Assembly: GCF_932526225.1 (NCBI RefSeq)
Contig: NC_064045.1
Span: 3,139,998-3,203,997 of the forward strand
DNA length: 64,000 nt
Direction of reading: 5' to 3'
Origin: Nematostella vectensis
Taxonomy: Eukaryota > Cnidaria > Anthozoa > Actiniaria > Edwardsiidae
Notes under the pieces: generated by a model
Told to the model about the DNA's origin: nothing
What the model saw: only the letters and a program-made list of their open reading frames with translations
The model's database searches: none
Translations under genes and position numbers: made by a program
Shown: positions 12,590-23,990 of the stretch, piece after piece
Position numbering within the stretch: the stretch's first letter is position 1
How the letters are laid out: each line of letters begins with the position of its first letter

Positions 12590-12736
12590 ATGATATCATA
12601 AATAATATGATATCATAAATAATATGATATCATAAATAATATGATATCATAAATAATATGATATCATAAACAATATGATATCATAAATAATATGATATCA
12701 TAAATAATATGATATCATAAATAATATGATATCAAA
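12590..12736. repeat. Palindromic 17-bp minisatellite
   Basis: About nine copies of AAATAATATGATATCAT. Each unit contains the perfect palindrome ATGATATCAT, so every copy can form a small hairpin or present a symmetric binding site. Confidence 0.96.
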
Positions 12737-14871
12737 AACAGGTGTTGTTGGTTACTTTGTGCCTACAAGCGAAATGATAAACACCATAACAACTGGAACA
12801 ATTTTAATTGTTTATAATAATAGCTTGTGCCCGTGAAACATTCACGTTTAAGCAAAAAAGTTACACAGTTTTTTACCCTCTCAAAGCTTTATCGCTTCAC
12901 CCCTTACTGGACCCCCAACCTCCGAGCAACCCTTGTTGGGCCTCTCTTTCCGAGATTCCTGGATTCTTTGGATCCTCCGATCATGGGAGAGAACCCACAG
13001 AAAATCTCTTTTTCTCTCGCCAATAATCAATACTGTTTGTACTTAAATGCACTCTAAATGATTTTATTTGTCCACAATATCATAGTTTTTAGTGTCTGAG
13101 AAAGGTAACGTTTTATTTGGCTCAGTTTTTGAGCTGAATTTACCAAAAAAAAAAAAAAACAGACCGAAAAACAGAAAAAAAAAAACAGACCGAAAACAGA
13201 TACCCCCCTATTTTGAGTTTTATACAGCCAGTCAAAGTCAAACATCCTAGCTTTGTAACAGTGCTTTGCGGTCTCTTCTCTAATCTCTCGTCACTGTGCT
13301 AATGCGAGCACAAATTGATGGTTGCTTGTATTTTTTTTTATAAAAAATACAGCTATGAGCATATGTGCCTTAGGATATCCTTAAGTCTATTGGGGCATAA
13401 TTGAGTGCTGTGATTATGAATATTTGCAAGCAAAGGTGGATTTATGGTAATATTTTCTTGTTTGGCTTTGCCTGGATGAGAAAATAATTTTCTAATGAAT
13501 CACCACAGCTTTCCTAATTTCCTTTTTTTAAACCAAATTGACTCCAAAGTTGTTTACACTGCTATTATGGGTCTGTATGACCATCCAATCATTTGTTTTG
13601 CTTTGGGGTGAAGATTTTTCCCCGGATTTCCTAGAATGCTTTGCAATCCATAGTGGCATCCAAGATTGTTCCACTAGCCTTCAAGGAGTCGACATTGTGT
13701 TTTGAGGCCATAGAAATGGACCTGGAGGTTCATAATAAAGGTATCTATTTGTGTCTTGAGCTGTGTTTGCTGATCTCTCTCCCTTGTGTGGTATTTTGAG
13801 TGTTTTATTGAGAGGGGTGATTCTGCTTTTCTCTCCTTGTTCGATTTGAAATTTGTCAAAGAACCCGTGCTATTATTTGGCTTAAGAGTAGATGCCAACA
13901 CCTTGGTTGGATGCATATCTTCAAGACCATTTATCCCTTAGATTGATTCCTGAGTGTCTTTTTTTTGTTATAAAATCCACGTCGATTATAAGATCTAATA
14001 AGACATAACATAACTAAAAGCGAAATAACACACTGTCAAAATCAACTTTTTTAAAATAAGAAAAAGTAAATGTGGAGCTCGCATACTCAAGATTCATTTA
14101 GTTTCGTTCCGATTGAATAACTCATTCTGCCTCTTCACGAAAGTGATCCTGATGAAATATTATTTAGAAAATATCACTCCTGCCCGGTTAGAATTGCTAA
14201 TAATCAAACGTGTTATACGACAGGTGAGGTAATTAAGTCCACATACAGAAAAAGTTTTCCTAAAGAAATAGCTTTTTATCTCAAAATCTTAAAAAAAGGA
14301 GAGATTTGAGTGCAAGATGACGACGAAAATGTGACTTTTTTCTCGAATAGCTTCTTCTAATGGTCCTTAAGCATGTTATTGATCGTCCATTTTAAAGGAT
14401 CATGAATTATTTAAAGGAGAAATATGACAACTCTGTTAAGAATGTACTTAAACTTTCTTGACTTAGTAGTAAAGGTATCTAATGCGGAAAATGTGTTAAT
14501 TTCACTTAAATGCAGGTGAAGCAGTGAATTCAATACTGAAACATCTCCATGACAATTGAAAGATTCTCAAACAAAAGTAAAAAAACAACAACAAACAAAA
14601 CAGACTGTCTATTTTGTTGTGATGTGTGATCAAGTGGTGTTTTGTAACGTGACTAACGGCGACAATGTCAATGATATTGATGTTGTTCCCCAGTAGAGAG
14701 TCTACTAAATAGCATCAGAATTGGATACAATTATTTTCCTCGAAAACCCTGCAATACAATCAAACACTATCATTAAAACAAACCAAAACATATACAGCAT
14801 CTCCTTTCCGATACCGGAAAATTAAAAAAACTTACCAGAGGAAAGAAAAATATTATTAAATACTGACTTAC
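12737..14871. other. Unassigned AT-rich region
   Basis: Short open frames exist on both strands, but none shows a domain or paired splice sites. Homopolymer A runs lie at 13144-13185. Confidence 0.4.
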
Positions 14872-14911
14872 GATCTTCTTTATAAAAACCTTTTCCACAA
14901 GAACGTCCAGC
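14872..14911 (-). CDS. Candidate alternative 40-bp leader exon
   Basis: On the minus strand a 40-bp segment sits between acceptor GGTGAAATCTCAG and donor GATC/GTAAGT and encodes AGRSCGKGFYKED. Its length (40 bp) and phases (0 in, 1 out) equal those of the exon at 6748-6787. It is preceded, 3.4 kb upstream, by a signal-peptide exon also ending in phase 0. It could splice to the shared WSC-PKD exon at 5032 (split codon CAT, His) or belong to a separate unfinished paralogue. Short exons are easily mimicked by chance, so this rests on the coincidence of length, phase and order. Confidence 0.4.
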
Positions 14912-15890
14912 CTGAGATTTCACCAAATTTTAAGAACATGATAAGAACACACCGAGGCTCAGATAGCAGATATTTTTTTCCCCTTTTTAACTCGTGAATG
15001 CTTGCAACGCATTTACGAGTTATAGGAGGGACTTCTGTGTCACTCGATCGTCAGATCGTTGGATCGATCATCCGTAAACTTTTTGTGGTCTTTCTGTGCT
15101 TTCGCAACACAGCAATTTTTAGATCTTCCTGTAAACTTCCTGTGACCAACTTCCGGTTAAAGTTAAGTACTTTAAAAGAGCCTTGTCATTGGCCTGTGAC
15201 CGCTATGGTCATTACGTGATATAGCCATAAAGCTAGTTTTCACAGAAAAGTCTTCGATGTGGGTTGAGCGTGCGCATGCGCCTTCGTCACTGACGTCAAT
15301 CGGTCTTCTACTGTTCAGTCCAATTCAAGTTGTTAGTTTAAAAAAACAAGTAAAATACTAGCAAAGCTTTTAATTCTCCTTCTTCTAGTACTTGAAGATT
15401 CGCATCTCTGGGTTTTCGCATTATTTGTTTGAATTTTTGCTGAAAGAGTGATTTTGTGCTGAAAGAGCAGAGCAAAGCTACGACTTTTAAAGTCAGAGAA
15501 ACACAAGGGAAAAGCCTCTGTTAGCAGGGGCTTTCTTTGCAGGGTAATAAAAGAAAGCCTCTGTTTGCAGGTCAAAAAAAATAGTATGGACTTTCATAAG
15601 TTGTTTTTTCCATAATTCATTTTTTATAAATTAAGTGCTAAATATCAAACAAAACTCGTTCAAACGCGCTTATTCATCAAGAAACAATCAATAACGATTT
15701 TGCGAATTTCTAGAATGTTGACATGCTTAAAATACATATGACTGTAGCTTGAATAATTATGTCGGGTAGAAGTTAAAACTTCTGTTTCCGGAGAGAATAG
15801 GGCGCAATTTGACATGCTAGCAAAAGCAGTTCGAACGGTGAGATACCAATTTGGATAAAAACTAATTTTACTCAGAGGTTACTTCGTCCA
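14912..15890. other. Unassigned region
   Basis: No gene recognised. Frames open on both strands are short and lack domain resemblance. Confidence 0.35.
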
Positions 15891-15891
15891 T

Positions 15892-15963
15892 GCCTCGGTG
15901 GTATAGTGGTTCTGTCGCTTGTCTAAGACGTCAGAGACCGGAGGTTCGATCCCAATATGTGAC
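15892..15963 (+). other. tRNA-like sequence (pol III box A/box B) with T-run
   Basis: TGGTATAGTGG matches a box A and GGTTCGATCCC a box B at tRNA-like spacing. The segment is about 72 nt long, and T8 and T7 runs follow within 25 bp. The 5' segment GCCTCGG does not pair with the 3' end, and the T stem is imperfect, so this is a tRNA pseudogene or SINE head rather than a working tRNA. Confidence 0.6.
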
Positions 15964-16197
15964 GTCTAATTTTTTTTATTTTTTTATTTACTTTTTATGA
16001 TAATAATAAATAATCAAACTGTTCTTGGTGTTTCATCACATCGAAAAGAAAGGACATTGTTATGTACTACCAGCATCTTGGATGTGTTCATCCTTTGTTC
16101 AAAATTCATCCTGTATATGTTTTTTTTTGCACACAAGAAAATAACTAGAAAAACAAATTTGCATTCACGGGTTGGCTCACAGAGCCCTTTGATTTAG

Positions 16198-16332
16198 TCC
16201 TGATGCGTTCTAAATGCAGAATCAAATATACTCATAGTAGCAGCCTTATTATTGCTATTGATCATTAGTGTGATTCTCTTCCTAATAATTTATTGGGTAT
16301 TATATTCTTATATACACTAGAATTTAAGAAAA
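16198..16332 (+). repeat. Dispersed repeat, left inverted arm
   Basis: This segment (CCTGATGCGTTCTAAATGCA, TTGCTATTGATCATTAGTGT, CTCTTCCTAATAATTTATT) is about 80% the reverse complement of 19240-19375 by eye. A shorter relic of the same family, with ATGCAGAATCAAA and TTGATCA, occurs at 27360-27400. Confidence 0.75.
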
Positions 16333-16734
16333 TCGTTAAGAACATATTCAGCCTTTAAATGCCCAGCATCAACTGAAGATTAGTTTTTTTCTTATATAAA
16401 AAGAAGAGTGTATTTTGGATAGTTTAGCATGGAACTGCCGTTTGCCTGACTACTGTTTTTCGGCTAACGGTAAGTTTCCGACCAAAAAAAATAAAGCAGC
16501 ATTTCAAAAAATGTACAAGAAAGCTGAGAGTTACCAGATCGTTTAAAAAACAGAGCGTTATTGCGATTTGCATACTTCTCTCTGTTTCCTTGCAGATAAA
16601 GTCATTTTAGACATCACTTTAAGATAACGCTTAAAAAAACTGTTAATCTAGGCTTTGTTTAGAATAATGAAAAAAGCCATAGAATAGTCTAGTTTGTACA
16701 CTTATCTACAAACATTGAATTAAATGGAATGAAA

Positions 16735-16945
16735 TTAAGACATGAGAAAATGATAAATGCTCAAAATCATAGTTTTGGGCTTGTTAATGAAATTAAGATA
16801 TGGAAAGTGTGATAAATACTAGAAATCAAGTCATAGTTTTTGGCTTGTAAATGATATTAAAATATAAGAAAGTGTAATAAATACTCGAAATCATATAATA
16901 GTTTTTGGCTTGTAAATGAAATAAAGATACGAGAAAGTGATAAAA
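16735..16945. repeat. Degenerate ~63-bp tandem repeat
   Basis: Three to four imperfect copies share AAATGAAATTAAGATA, GTGATAAATACT and AATCATAGTTTTTGGCTTGT. A short AAAAAGTGAT run follows. Confidence 0.8.
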
Positions 16946-17150
16946 AGTGAAAAAAAGTGATAAAAAGTGATAAAAGCACTCTCTGTCTCCAGATATTTAT
17001 ATTTACATTTACAGTTATTTCTTTTACGTGTTCCTATATAAATGGGGCAAATAGGGATTTCGAGATAGAAGTGCTATACTTGATTTAACTCTGGCAAAGA
17101 AATAAGAGCACTTTGCAAAAGTGCTATCATAACTCTTTTTAAGGACCCTT

Positions 17151-17240
17151 TTAAAGAGCCCTGGTCAGCCACGCCTTTGTTATTGTTTTTGCTTTGTTCT
17201 AATACTTTACTAGGATGACAAAATGGCGGCTGACAGAAGC
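17151..17240. repeat. Short copy of a dispersed repeat
   Basis: TTAAAGAGCCCTGG, CACGCCTTTGT and ACTAGGATGACAAAATGGCG correspond to the ends of the longer copy at 12095-12315, with most of the middle missing. This looks like an internally deleted non-autonomous element. Confidence 0.55.
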
Positions 17241-18305
17241 TGTTTCAGGATTGAAGTAAAGTGTTGGTTTATAGGGAGGTTTATATACATTAGAAGGTTT
17301 GCCGTTGGGTCTGTTGGCATTGATAAAAAATGCGTTTCTCTGTGAGGTTTGAGCGCAAAGGTTGATCGCGTTAATAGTCAATCATTAGCTTTTTACTAAC
17401 AATTTTGAAAAATAAGCTAAGGAAGGATATTCTCTTGAATTATCCCCCTGAATAACCTCGGTTTGCTTCAAAGATGCACACCTCAGTAATAAAAAAAGGA
17501 AAAAAAGTCATTTTGTCTTTTACAAAAGGCGTCACGCAGAGAAAGATCACTCACGAAAGTGAATATATTTCGTCCCGTGACAGGTTATCCGGAATCCACA
17601 ATCCATGAAATAACGGGATTAAGAATCCGTAATCCATGCACTAGGATCCGGAGGCGACATATTCTTTTCGTTCTTTGCGTATTTCATATTAGAAGTAGTA
17701 TTCAGAGAAACTCAAAATAGATTTATCAAATCATTTAGTCATTCCTATGCTGAATTCCCAGACAAACCCTAAGAAAGTGGTATAAAAAGAAAGACTACAG
17801 TCAAGCTGTAGAAAAAACTAGATGGTCTGCGTAGGCGTGGTGTAGACAAGCTTTAAATCAACACAAGGTTGGAAAGGACATGTTGTACGCCTTCCCGCTG
17901 ATGTTTTGGGCGTTAGCCCTTCGTCGGAGCAAAGTCAAATCAAGACACAGCAAAGAAAAAAACAACAACAAAGAAAAACTTAGCAGCATCAGTAACGCCC
18001 GTTTTCAGTCACATGCGCACCCGGTGCATTTCGTTTACGTGTCGCGACATAGTGGATCGCCTTCCCTACCAGCGATTGAATAAAGCTATAGTTTTATCTT
18101 AGCTTTGCCTTGTTGTTTATCAAGTTTGTATTTGCCTATCTCTTGTTTGATGTTGGCGCTTTACTTCACCCAAAAAACAGTCGCAATTAGAAAACGAAAA
18201 GGAATTGGTGCACGTGTTAATGAAAGCGACTAATTAGGGGTAAAAATGTATTTTAAAGACACAGGTTTTGAAAGATGAAACGAGAACTTGGTTTCGTTTT
18301 CTTAC
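17241..18305. other. Unassigned region
   Basis: No exon recognised. The block at 17880-17935 (CGCTGATGTTTTGGGCGTTA, GCCCTTCGTCGGAGCAAAG) looks like dispersed-repeat sequence rather than a gene. Confidence 0.3.
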
Positions 18306-18359
18306 CTGAAGTGAACCAACCTTCAGCAAGAAACCCAAAGCGATGAGCTTCGTCGCCAT
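18306..18359 (-). CDS. Candidate alternative signal-peptide exon
   Basis: The minus strand encodes MATKLIALGFLLKVGSLQ, ending exactly at a donor CAG/GTAAGA in phase 0. This is the same exon type as 10224-10165 (signal peptide, phase 0, CAG/GTAAAC). The 40-bp exon at 14872-14911 lies 3395 bp downstream, compared with 3378 bp for the other pair. It may be an alternative first exon of the WSC-PKD gene or the start of a related gene whose later exons I could not find. Confidence 0.5.
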
Positions 18360-19235
18360 GGCTGAAGTGGTCGCTCTTCAGTTCCACACCCTCTCTTGTT
18401 AATTCTCAATTTAGTGAAGAACTGGCGCAAATTTAGAGTAAAGCTCCTTATATACCCATTAATCCTTACACACTTCTCAGAATCATTGACAAGAATTCGC
18501 TCTGATTGGTCGTTTATTCAGTTGCTATGGCATTTGGAAACGAGAGGTTAAGGAGTTTCTATACTGAAAGTGACGTTTTACAGGCGTGTTTACCTTTTTT
18601 TATCTTGTTGTTAGCCGATGTGCGATGAGATTAACCAGTCGCTGTGCACACAATAAAACCGTGCTCTCATTAGAAACATGTCGCGAATCAAAACACTCTG
18701 GAATATTCTCGATTAGTGAATAAACCCTGACGTAGTTCGCGACGGGGTGTTTTTCAACAAGTATAATAGAACATCCCTCTTATTGTAAAGTTTAACTCGG
18801 TAATACAATACCAAACAATGTCAAACTAGTCAAGTTTTTGCTTTTTAATAATTGTCAGTGGAGAGTGCATATCAATATCTTTACGTCATGAGTCCTCCAA
18901 GAAACGACGCTTTGATAAAAATTGTACCCGTTTATGTTCCTCTGTTAAAAACATGTTTTTAACATACCAGTTTACTCTGGCTTATAACTTGTGCAAAATT
19001 TATTTCACACCCTAAAAACTTCTAACTTAATCTCTCTTCTTATCGATAATAAATAAGAAAGACATAGGGGACAATCACAATTTGACGACTTGAGACAAAT
19101 TAAGAACTAAATTGTAACCCAAACGCTAGGCAATAATTGAGAACGATATCCATTCACAAATATTGAAATTAGGGTCAAGAAAACGGTTGTCATTTTGGCA
19201 AACACTCGATCCTGGAACCTGGGATCACGGTACAC
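18360..19235. other. Upstream region of the 18359 leader, otherwise unassigned
   Basis: Contains the ATTGG-containing block (about 18495-18540) similar to that upstream of 10224. No other feature seen. Confidence 0.3.
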
Positions 19236-19237
19236 TC

Positions 19238-19376
19238 TATTTTTTATATAAGAAATTTTAATGTATATAAGAACAAATAAATTATTAGGAAGAGAATTAC
19301 ACTAATGATCAATAGCAATTATAAAGTAACTATGGGCACAAATTATTTTATTCTGCATTTTAGAACGCATCAGGTA
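19238..19376 (-). repeat. Dispersed repeat, right inverted arm
   Basis: Reverse-complement partner of 16198-16332. It shares AATTATTAGGAAGAGAAT, ACACTAATGATCAATAGCAA and AGAACGCATCAGG. The two arms are 2.9 kb apart and flank the leader exon at 18306. Confidence 0.75.
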
Positions 19377-19737
19377 GACAAAGATGCATTTGCCACAGAA
19401 AAAGATAAGATATTTTAAAAGTTTTCTTCTCCGGATCTAAATCGCTCTTTTATTCGATATTTTTGGCTAATGCTAGCAACAAAGTTACCGCAACAAAAAA
19501 AAACTATATCGTTTACCTGCTACGGTTTTGAAAAAAAAAAAAACAGTTTAATTGGATTCAATTGGATATTGTCACAAGATATATCAGAAAGATGCAAATT
19601 GGTACTTCGAAAACATTTTGATGTTTAAACACCAGGTTCCGGTATTAAAGGCCGGGCCCGGGTGTTTCAGCGGCCTCACTTTATAGCGGTAAGAACTCTA
19701 CATCCAACAAACATTGTGAGGTAGAATGAGTCCTCAT

Positions 19738-20112
19738 TCTAAATAGAATAAGCACGTGGAAACGAATTTTTCGATGTTAATTTAGAATGAGCACATGGAA
19801 ACGAATTTTTCGATGTTAATTTAAAATGAGCACGTGGAAACGAATTTTTCGATGTTAATTTAGAATGAGCAAGTGGAAACGAATTGTTAGATTTTAATTT
19901 AGAAATAGCAAGTGGAAACGAATTGTTAGATTTTAATTTAGAATGAGCATGTGGAAACGAATTGTTAGATTTTAATTAAGAATGAGCACGTGGGAACGAA
20001 TTGTTAGATTTTAATTTAGAATGAGCAAGTGGAAACGAATTGTAGGATTTTAAGTTAGGATGAGCAAGTGGAAACGCATTGTTAGATTTTAATTTAGAAT
20101 GAGCAAGTGTTA
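19738..20112. repeat. Minisatellite, 39-bp unit
   Basis: About nine copies of a ~39-bp unit containing AGAATGAGCACGTGGAAACG followed by AATTTTTCGATGTTAATTT, drifting to AATTGTTAGATTTTAATTT in later copies. Confidence 0.95.
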
Positions 20113-20517
20113 GATTTGTTTGCACGTACAACGTTTAAATAGCTGACTAATCATGCAAAACTTATCATTAAACGAAATATATGTTCTATTTTACGAGAAA
20201 CTACTTTTAGTACAGGAAAATGGTGCGGAATTGTTCATCTTCTTAGTACAAGCATGTAATTTGGCAAGCTGATAGATCTTGGCATCACGAGTAATTTGTG
20301 ATAGGATTCCACATCCAATTTATCATACTAAAGTTTTATAGAGGTGTTATTTATTATTAATTAAACTTACTTATTACTTAAACTGGCCTAAATACCTTGC
20401 AGTCTGATTAAGAGATACGTATATTCCATTATCCATACATTTGACACGCCCTTTCCTGGTACTTACAGAACACATAGAGACAGTGGATTACAATAATAGT
20501 CACCATACCAAAAGATA

Positions 20518-21152
20518 CGCTAAATACGTAAATATTTATATGTGAAATTATGCAAAACGTAAATATTTCTATATGTGAAATTATGCAAAACGTAAATATT
20601 TATATGTCAAATTATGCAAAACGTGAATATTTATATGTGAAATTATGCAATACGTAAATATTTATATGTGAAATTATGCAAAACGTAAATATTTATATGT
20701 CAAATTATGCAAAACGTAAATATTTATATGTGAAATTATGCAAAAACATAAATATTTATATGTGAAATTATGCAAAACGTGAATATTTATATGTGAAATT
20801 ATGCAATACGTAAATATTTATATGTGAAATTATGCAAAACGTAAATATTTATATGTGAAATTATGTAAAACGTAAATATTTATATGTGAAATTATGCAAA
20901 ACGTAAATATTTATATGTGAAATTATGCAAAACGTAAATATTTATATGTGAAATTATGCAAAACGTGAATATTTATATGTGAAATTATGCAATACGTAAA
21001 TATTTATATTTGAAATTATGCAAAACGTAAATATTTATATGTGAAATTATGCAAAACGTAAATATTTATATGTGAAATTATGCAGAACGTAAATATTTAT
21101 ATGTGAAATTATGCAAAACGTAAATATTTATATGTGAAATTATGCAAAACGT
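20518..21152. repeat. Minisatellite, 31-bp unit
   Basis: About 20 copies of the 31-bp unit ACGTAAATATTTATATGTGA plus AATTATGCAAA. Confidence 0.97.
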
Positions 21153-21544
21153 TCGACTGGCAGACACTTGGCAGCTTTTGATAGGACGCCACGCCCAGAT
21201 TCTAGAAATTCCAGTTTTTTCCAGTTTTTTTATAGTAAGCTAAAAAATATTTTTTTTATAAATATTTCCTCTCAATCATACTTTCTAGATTGAAGTATTT
21301 GTAAATCCGTACAAAGAATACTTTGATTTCATGAAAATTAAAATATTTAAGATGGCCGCCTATCCAAGATGGTCGCCATTAAAGATAAATTACATTGAAA
21401 ATCCTAATAAAATATAATTTACATTGAAAATCCTAATAAACGGCAAATTAAATTTATTGTTTTGTTTAAAACCCCCAAATTTAAGCCTTATTGCGGAAAA
21501 ATGTTAGCTTAGCTCCTCGAGGCGCACAATTTGGCTGTGTATGC

Positions 21545-21900
21545 AAGACAGGATGGCTGGATTGCCATCAGACTCATAGACAACAGGGATGACTGAATTC
21601 TATCGTTATGCGGTGAGGGGATGACATCGGAATCGTATGCGAGAAGTGGTGACCGGGTGCCATCCCGACTTGCAGTGAAAGGTGACGAAATTCCATCGGA
21701 CTCGCACGCGACAAGTGGTGACGGGATGTCATCAACTCGTACGCTACAAGGGGTGACTGGATGCCATCGAACTCGCACGTGACAAAGGATGACGGGATGC
21801 CATCAAACACGCCACGACACGCGGTAGCGTGATCCCATCGGACTCGCACACGATAGGGGGTGACGGGATGTTATCGGTCTCGCATTCTACAGTGGACTTG
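21545..21900. repeat. Degenerate ~32-36-bp tandem repeat
   Basis: Repeated blocks of GTGACGGGATGCCATCGAAC followed by TCGCACGCGACAAG, strongly diverged. The two minus-strand frames across it repeat the same short peptide in different frames and are artefacts. Confidence 0.75.
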
Positions 21901-22206
21901 GAGTGACGCAGGCCCAAGATTTTGAGTTAAAATTTGCACGATATGCAAAGCTACGAACAGAAAAAGTTACATCATTTCCATTTATGATTTTTAGCTCTCA
22001 CCAACTTGAATAGTTTGCGCTTTAATGGCCCTTCAAATTTCTGCCGCATTTTAACATGGCTGTGGCTGGCCTGTTCACTTGACGAACTTACATCGACCAC
22101 GCATCCTTTCTCCGCTTTCTTCTTTCACCACGCTTAGAAGCAACAACTGATAAACACTTGACAGCTCTGGTAGGGTCCAGACAGGCTCCCACTGTCTGCT
22201 GCCGGT

Positions 22207-22479
22207 TTATTGTCCCCATTCAGATGGTGAAGGGATTATATAGAACAGGCAGTAAGTGCCTGACCCAGTAATGACGAGCGATGTTAGCAGCGCACAAGAC
22301 GTGCTGAAGCAAAGCAGCAGATATTGGTGGAGAACCTCTATTCTGTTTCTCTTTGGGACGATGTCTGCCCTTGCCGCATCCCCCGCCAGACAAGTTATTA
22401 TAACTCCAAATAGCTCCAGGTGTGAATGCTTGGTTATCACAGACTCCTTGTCAGGAATGCTGCAGAGTGAGACCAGTAC
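22207..22479 (-). CDS. Possible coding fragment, unrecognised
   Basis: A minus-strand frame of about 90 codons reads into a stop at 22207. It includes ESVITKHSHLELFGVII and a hydrophobic stretch (YLLLCFSTSCALLTSLVITG). The composition is balanced and not repeat-driven, but an overlapping plus-strand frame of similar length is also open and no domain is recognised. The 9-bp-TSD transposon at 22546 lies just beyond its upstream end. It could be an exon, a relic, or chance. Confidence 0.2.
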   Translation of the reverse strand, partial: VLVSLCSIPDKESVITKHSHLELFGVIITCLAGDAARADIVPKRNRIEVLHQYLLLCFSTSCALLTSLVITGSGTYCLFYIIPSPSEWGQ

Positions 22480-22545
22480 TTGAGCGACATCTTCACAAAC
22501 GCCCTAGCTGCCCTTCTTCTTCTTTACTCTGTTGTAGAACGAAGA

Positions 22546-22916
22546 GACATGACGGGAAAATCTGGAAAATTCGCAATTCGAGATAGAGAAAGAAGACACA
22601 ATTTCTTACAATGGCTATAGGTTCCTTTTATACCGGAATGATTTTTGAAACACAAATAACGTGAGGCCGAAATGCACATACCAAGATTTTTGCTTTTTAA
22701 GATATTTTTTTCTTGATCATCCTTGCGCTATGTATGAGCTCAGGGACGAAAAGCTCAAATTTCAATGGCACATGACAAAAAGTCGCATCAATTTTAAAAA
22801 AAGTCGCATTTGATATTTTGTTTGCCATTACTCGCTAAGTACTTAGATAATTTTTCGCCTTATTAGATCTGAAATGAGCTTATTTGAAGCGTTAAGTCAT
22901 GTTTTTCCGCCATGTC
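22546..22916. mobile_element. Mutator-type miniature element, copy 1
   Basis: Terminal inverted repeats GACATGACGGGAAAA and TTTTTCCGCCATGTC bound 371 bp. The perfect 9-bp direct repeat GAACGAAGA flanks it at 22537-22545 and 22917-22925. The interior matches the reverse complement of the copy at 44522-44878 (for example GAGCTCAGGGACGAAAAGCT against the GAGCTTTTCGTCCCTGAGCC region). There is no transposase frame, so it is non-autonomous. A 9-bp target duplication is typical of Mutator-like elements. Confidence 0.85.
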
Positions 22917-23099
22917 GAACGAAGACACTTGATCGCAAGTAGTTAGTTAATCCGAGCCTTGCTCGCTGAGCAGCTAATTGCCGCAAGAAATTGATATAAG
23001 CTTTTCCCAGCGTCGAGCATGATAAACAGAAAAAACTTGAGTTTTGTTTTTAGAAAAAAACTAGAGTTTGTAGAAAAACTTAGCTTTGTAGATAAATTT

Positions 23100-23990
23100 G
23101 GGCGTTGTATCCTATTGGGATATCATTCAGCGTGGTACAGATGTTTGCACGTGGTATGATATGTATTTAAGTAATAGGTTTGTGGCGTACGTCATTACTA
23201 TTTATTTATTCTCTGAATAGACTGTAAGTATACGGAATTGGGTGTGGCATCCTATAAGAAGCAATTTATATGAAGTAAATGAATGAGTTCAGCCATGCAC
23301 TCAGTATTGCGTATATTTGGTATTTAATTGTACTTCAAATCGAAAATTCTCTAGAATTACTTTTTAAAGTAATTAAAAGTAAATAAAAAAGAAATTGAAG
23401 TAAAAGTAATTAAAATTATTATTAAAAAAGCTTGTCTTACCAATTTTATATTATAGAAAACACTCCTTTCAATCAGACTGTTTCTAGGAATGTATCATTC
23501 TATGAAATGTACTCTGTTTTTATTTAAAAAGGGTTTATATTATTATATCTCAATAACACTGTAAGTATACGAAATAGGACGTGGCGTCCTAAGAAGAATC
23601 AATCACTTTAAAACAAATAAACATTTCGCGTGACGTTAGATATGTACCTAAGTATTGTAAATGTCGGGTATGTATTTATATCATAAACGTATATTCTCTA
23701 GAAGGCATGTAAGTAACAACAAGAAGGCGTGTCTTACGAATTGATATTATCGAATACGTTCAGCAAGTTTTCACTCCTGTATCATTCCATCAATTGGACA
23801 TTTTCTTCATTGAAAGGTTAATTATGTGCAGCCCCATAAAACTGGAAGTATACGTTATAGGGCGTGGCGTCCTACTGCAAATTACTTGTAATATCAAGAT
23901 CTTCCATCTTGCCAAATTTCATGCTTTTACTAAAAATTTGAACAATTCGGCATATTTTCTGCACCATTTTCTTGTAATATTTTAGGGAGA
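23100..23990. repeat. Degenerate ~300-340-bp repeat with GGGCGTGGCGTCCTA core
   Basis: A core GTAAGTATACG, then GGGCGTGGCGTCCTA, recurs at 23221, 23558 and 23842, with a weaker one at 23100. Two of these are followed about 120 bp later by TTCTCTAGAA, then by TGTCTTAC plus AATT, ATATTAT and TGTATCATTC. Reverse-orientation cores lie at 20300-20316 and 21180-21198. This looks like an old transposon or satellite family. Confidence 0.65.

Noticed and set aside
15892-15963. Functional tRNA gene
   Set aside because: Acceptor-stem ends do not pair and the T stem is imperfect, so only the pol III boxes support it.
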